DNA of 22,408 bases, from contig JAWLFC010000045.1 in NCBI GenBank assembly GCA_041685755.1, positions 1 to 22,408 of the forward strand, written 5' to 3'. The position numbers were made by a program, and so were the translations under genes. Source of the DNA: Sva-07 sp041685755 (GTDB lineage: Bacteria > Actinomycetota > Acidimicrobiia > Acidimicrobiales > Ilumatobacteraceae). The notes beneath the pieces are model-generated. The model was not told where the DNA came from. It made no database searches and worked only from the letters and a program-made list of their open reading frames with translations. The first letter of the stretch is position 1; each line of letters opens with the position of its first letter. Below are positions 19,890 to 22,408 of this stretch, piece after piece.

Positions 19890-21428
19890 TCAGCCGGCAC
19901 CCGAGAAGCGGACCCCGCTCCACTGGGCCATGTCGTGATTCCAGGTGGCCAGGTCGTTGGGAGAGAATTTCGACAGGTCGTCGTGCCCGCACGCCCGCGC
20001 CATGACGGACATCAGCTCGACGGACGCCTCGAAGAACCTCGCAAGCCGCCGTGCTGATGCGTCGACATCGAGCCGAGCTCGCAACTCGGGCTTCTGGGTG
20101 GCGATCCCGGCAGGACAGTTGTTGGAGTTGCACATGCGCGCCGCCACGCAGCCGATCGCCTGGATGGCCGAGTTCGACAGGGCCACACCGTCAGCACCGA
20201 GCGCGAGCGCCTTCACGAAATCGATCGGCGTGCGCAGGCCGCCCGTGATGATCAGCGTGACACGGCCGCTCGCACCGCGATCGTCGAGGAAGCGTCGAGC
20301 CCGAGCAAGCGCAGGAATGGTGGGGACGCTGATGTGATCTCGGAACATCTCGGGCGCCGCGCCCGTGCCGCCGCCGCGGCCGTCGAGGATGATGTAGTCG
20401 GCGCCCGCGTCGAGCGCGAACTCGAGGTCGGCTTCGATGTGGTTGGCGCTCAGCTTGAAGCCGACGGGAATTCCTCCGGTGATCTCTCTGACCCGGTCAC
20501 CGAACGAGCGGAAGTCGTCCGCCGTGTGCAGATCGGTGAAGGTCGCCGGAGAGATGGCCGCCTCCCCCGCCGGAATGCCCCGCACCTCGGAGATCTTGCC
20601 CACGTTCTTCGATCCGGGCAGGTGACCACCCGTGCCTGTCTTGGCGCCCTGCCCACCTTTGAAATGGAACGCCTGCACCGATCGGAGCAGTTCCTCTCGG
20701 TAGCCGAACTTGGCGCTCGCGAGCTCGTAGAAGTACCGACTGTTGGCTTGTTGCTCCTCGGGCAACATTCCGCCTTCGCCCGAGCAGATACCGGTGCCGG
20801 CCAGTTCGGCGCCGGTCGCCAACGCCACCTTCGCTTCCTCGGACAGGGCCCCGAAGCTCATGTCGGAGACGAAGAGCGGGATGTCGAGCCGCAGCGGTTT
20901 CTCTGCCTGGGGCCCGATGACCAGTTCGGTGCGGACCTTGACCTCGTCGAGGAGCGGTTGGGTCGCGAGCTGCGCCACCATGAGTTGAAGGTCGTCCCAG
21001 TTCGGCAGGGTGTGACGCGGCACTCCCATCGCTGCCATCGGCCCGTGGTGACCCATCTTCGACAGCCCGTCACGCGCCAGCTGGTGGATGAACTCCACGG
21101 TGGGTTCCTCGGTGGTGGCCTTCGCAGACGGCGCACCGGAACCGTTGAGTTGTACCGACACCGGCTCCGCGGTGCCGACCTGATCGTTGCTGAACCGAGC
21201 GTGGCTGCCGTCGCAGTAGGGAGCGTTGCCGGTCCGCTTGCAGACGCACAGCGTGGCTCCACCCGACTCGTCCGGGCTGAACGCCTTGGGCGTGATCCCG
21301 GTTCCCGCGTGCGAGCCGTCGCAGAACGGCTGGTTCGATGAGCGACCGCAGGCGCACCAGAGGTACTCCTGGCCCGCTTGGAGGTCGACGGTTGCCGGTT
21401 TGTTGTCGGCGATGACCGGGTCGCTCAT
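19890..21428 (-). CDS. Two CDGSH iron-sulfur domains fused to a glutamate synthase-like FMN domain
   Basis: A 512-residue protein. Residues 25-40 (C25, C27, C36, H40; CACGRSSNQPFCDGSH) and 61-76 (C61, C63, C72, H76; CVCKRTGNAPYCDGSH) are two complete CDGSH motifs, which hold [2Fe-2S] clusters with three Cys and one His. From about residue 110 is the FMN-binding glutamate synthase alpha/beta barrel (VSDMSFGALSEEAK, HFKGGQGAKTGTGGHLPG, GGIPVGFKLSANH, ILDGRGGGTGAAPE). Cysteines C427, C433 and C438 in GCVAARMCNSNNCPAGIATQKPEL match the GltS [3Fe-4S] site. No amidotransferase domain is present, so it is not a complete glutamate synthase; an electron-transfer or oxidoreductase role is inferred. ATG 21428 overlaps the upstream stop (ATGA). 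Confidence 0.88.
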   Translation of the reverse strand: MSDPVIADNKPATVDLQAGQEYLWCACGRSSNQPFCDGSHAGTGITPKAFSPDESGGATLCVCKRTGNAPYCDGSHARFSNDQVGTAEPVSVQLNGSGAPSAKATTEEPTVEFIHQLARDGLSKMGHHGPMAAMGVPRHTLPNWDDLQLMVAQLATQPLLDEVKVRTELVIGPQAEKPLRLDIPLFVSDMSFGALSEEAKVALATGAELAGTGICSGEGGMLPEEQQANSRYFYELASAKFGYREELLRSVQAFHFKGGQGAKTGTGGHLPGSKNVGKISEVRGIPAGEAAISPATFTDLHTADDFRSFGDRVREITGGIPVGFKLSANHIEADLEFALDAGADYIILDGRGGGTGAAPEMFRDHISVPTIPALARARRFLDDRGASGRVTLIITGGLRTPIDFVKALALGADGVALSNSAIQAIGCVAARMCNSNNCPAGIATQKPELRARLDVDASARRLARFFEASVELMSVMARACGHDDLSKFSPNDLATWNHDMAQWSGVRFSGAG

Positions 21429-22093
21429 CCGCGGAACCCCGCATCCTTGTGCGACCCGTCGCACAAGGGCTTGGAACCCGACTGCCCACACCGGCACAGG
21501 GTCACGCGGTTTCGCGTCTCGAGCGTCGTTCCGTCGGATCGCTCGATCTCGATGCCGCCACTCACCCAGAGCGGCCCGTCGGGGATCACCGCGATCTCCT
21601 CGGGGAGATCTGGCTCGATCTGCTCACCGTCGACTTCGTAGGTGAGCGCTCCAGAGGGACAGCGCTCGATCATGGCCATCGCCTGCGCACGAATCCGAGA
21701 GTCACCGGTCTTGGCCGCCATCTTCCAGACGTTGGTGACCTGATTCCCGCAGAAGCCGGCGTGCACACAGATCGGGCGGTCGTCGAACACTTCGATGCCG
21801 TCGCCGCCGTAGCTCGTCGCCCGTTCGGAATAGGTGCCTTCGGGCGCGTTGTCGCTCGCGTCCCACTCGGTCCGCGCGTGCGTTCCGTCGCAGTACGGCT
21901 TGTTCTCCGAGTTGCCGCACCGACACAGCGCATATCGATCCCTCGATCGATCGGCGTCGCCGGTCCTCCACGTCAATGGCTCACCGTGTTCGGACATGAT
22001 CGGCGTCTTGGTCGTGAGCGGGATCTGGCCCCGGACAAGGTACGGCCCACCCTCGGCCACCGAAATTCCCGGTGTCGCTCGTTCCTCGCTCAT
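21425..22093 (-). CDS. CDGSH - divergent 4Fe-4S (Fer4_19) - CDGSH iron-sulfur protein
   Basis: A 222-residue protein with two CDGSH centres flanking a ferredoxin-like domain. First CDGSH: C57, C59, C68, H72 (CRCGNSENKPYCDGTH, with Thr for Ser). Then ICVHAGFCGNQ....ERCPSGALTYE with C109, C115 and C145, matching the divergent 4Fe-4S mono-cluster (Fer4_19, Pfam06902-like) with one Cys fewer than usual. Second CDGSH: C200, C202, C211, H215 (CRCGQSGSKPLCDGSH). ATG 22093 is preceded by GGGAG at suitable spacing; the frame extends 69 codons upstream across the operator region and is not used. It is translationally coupled to the GltS-like gene and would be the electron partner. Divergent to a MarR-type regulator. 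Confidence 0.88.
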   Translation of the reverse strand: MSEERATPGISVAEGGPYLVRGQIPLTTKTPIMSEHGEPLTWRTGDADRSRDRYALCRCGNSENKPYCDGTHARTEWDASDNAPEGTYSERATSYGGDGIEVFDDRPICVHAGFCGNQVTNVWKMAAKTGDSRIRAQAMAMIERCPSGALTYEVDGEQIEPDLPEEIAVIPDGPLWVSGGIEIERSDGTTLETRNRVTLCRCGQSGSKPLCDGSHKDAGFRG

Positions 22094-22111
22094 GATGCAC
22101 TCCCTCGATTG

Positions 22112-22165
22112 TTGACCCGTCAAGTATGTGGCGGACGGTAGCACAACTCGTTGACGCGTCAAGTA
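22112..22165. promoter_or_regulatory. Two 15-bp palindromic operators between the CDGSH operon and marR
   Basis: TTGACCCGTCAAGTA (22112-22126) and TTGACGCGTCAAGTA (22151-22165) differ at one base and lie 39 bases apart. The inner TTGACGCGTCAA of the second is a perfect 12-bp palindrome; the first has one mismatched pair at its centre. Both lie in the 100-base divergent gap, so a dimeric regulator, most simply the adjacent MarR-type protein, probably binds here and controls both directions. Confidence 0.75.
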
Positions 22166-22193
22166 GTACGGTCCCTCGAAGAGGAGCGACCCG

Positions 22194-22408
22194 ATGACCG
22201 AACCGCGATGGCTCGACGAGACACAACAGCAGGCGTGGCAGGGGTTCCTCGTCGTCTTCGGACGCGCACTGCCCGAGATCGAGCGGACGTTCAAGGCCAA
22301 CGGCCTGCTGTCCGTGCACTACGGGATCCTCGTCGCGCTCGCCGACACGCCCGATCGCACACTGCGCCTCAGCGAGCTGGCCGACATGGCCAACACGTCA
22401 CAGAGCCG
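22194..22408 (+). CDS. MarR-type transcriptional regulator (partial, runs off window)
   Basis: The first 71 codons are visible: MTEPRWLDETQQQAWQGFLVVFGRALPEIERTFKANGL, then LSVHYGILVALADTPDRTLRLSELADMANTSQS. This is the dimerisation helix region and the first part of the winged helix of a MarR-family repressor (W-x-x-F, H-Y-x-I-L-V-A-L, L-R-L-S-E-L-A). ATG 22194 is preceded by GAGGAG at 7 bases. It diverges from the CDGSH operon across two matching palindromes, the usual local-regulator arrangement. The ligand and the wing lie beyond the edge. Confidence 0.85.
   Translation, partial: MTEPRWLDETQQQAWQGFLVVFGRALPEIERTFKANGLLSVHYGILVALADTPDRTLRLSELADMANTSQS

Noticed and set aside
19714..19938. 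75-codon plus-strand frame
   Set aside because: No ribosome site or -10 box, composition unlike neighbours, and it runs into the convergent gene's 3' end.
1..22408. CRISPR arrays, transposases, phage genes
   Set aside because: No spaced direct-repeat array, no transposase or phage-type product in any supported frame.

Overview
This is a GC-rich, densely coded chromosomal segment from an actinobacterium. A fused CofG/CofH F420 synthase (FbiC), a TIGR03086 (mycothiol-dependent maleylpyruvate isomerase-like) protein, and the mec/cysM and murI/rph/rdgB sets all point to Actinobacteria. Frequent GTG starts and the general gene style suggest the class Acidimicrobiia (Ilumatobacter-like); that finer placement is inference, not proof.

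Layout. 1-3215: a DUF2461 gene (-) and a large HerA/FtsK-like ATPase (+) diverge around a palindromic 16-bp repeat, and two more copies of the same repeat lie at the far end of the DUF2461 gene. 3230-3303: a tRNA with the leucine anticodon UAG (-) that lacks the usual long variable arm. 3394-6582: a membrane-anchored EEP-family phosphodiesterase (+) converges on the housekeeping operon murI-rph-rdgB (-). 6622-8028: a Pro/Thr-rich single-pass membrane protein ending in a fasciclin domain (-). 8114-10625: a compact + strand operon of two alpha/beta hydrolases and a TIGR03086 protein. 10615-14023: a lipoprotein, CysM-type cysteine synthase, Mec-type JAMM peptidase and another alpha/beta hydrolase (-). 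14120-18383: smpB (+), a small helical protein (-), fbiC (-), an HxlR regulator (+) and the tmRNA gene ssrA (+). 18441-19692: two small two-gene modules that look like toxin-antitoxin pairs, directly after ssrA. 19890-22408: a two-gene CDGSH iron-sulfur/glutamate-synthase-like operon (-), diverging from a MarR-type regulator that runs off the window, with two copies of a palindrome between them.

How the parts fit. mec, cysM, murI, rph and rdgB recall the mycobacterial Rv1334-Rv1341 neighbourhood, but cysO is absent from between mec and cysM and unrelated genes are inserted. SmpB and tmRNA, the two partners of trans-translation, lie 3.4 kb apart. The toxin-antitoxin-like cluster sits immediately behind ssrA, a common landing site for mobile DNA, but I found no att repeat. 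Many genes have a TANNNT-type -10 box 5-8 nt before the start codon and no Shine-Dalgarno sequence, so leaderless transcription appears common here. No CRISPR array, transposase or phage gene was seen, and no stretch above 300 bases lacks a gene (the largest gap is about 197 bases, 19693-19889).
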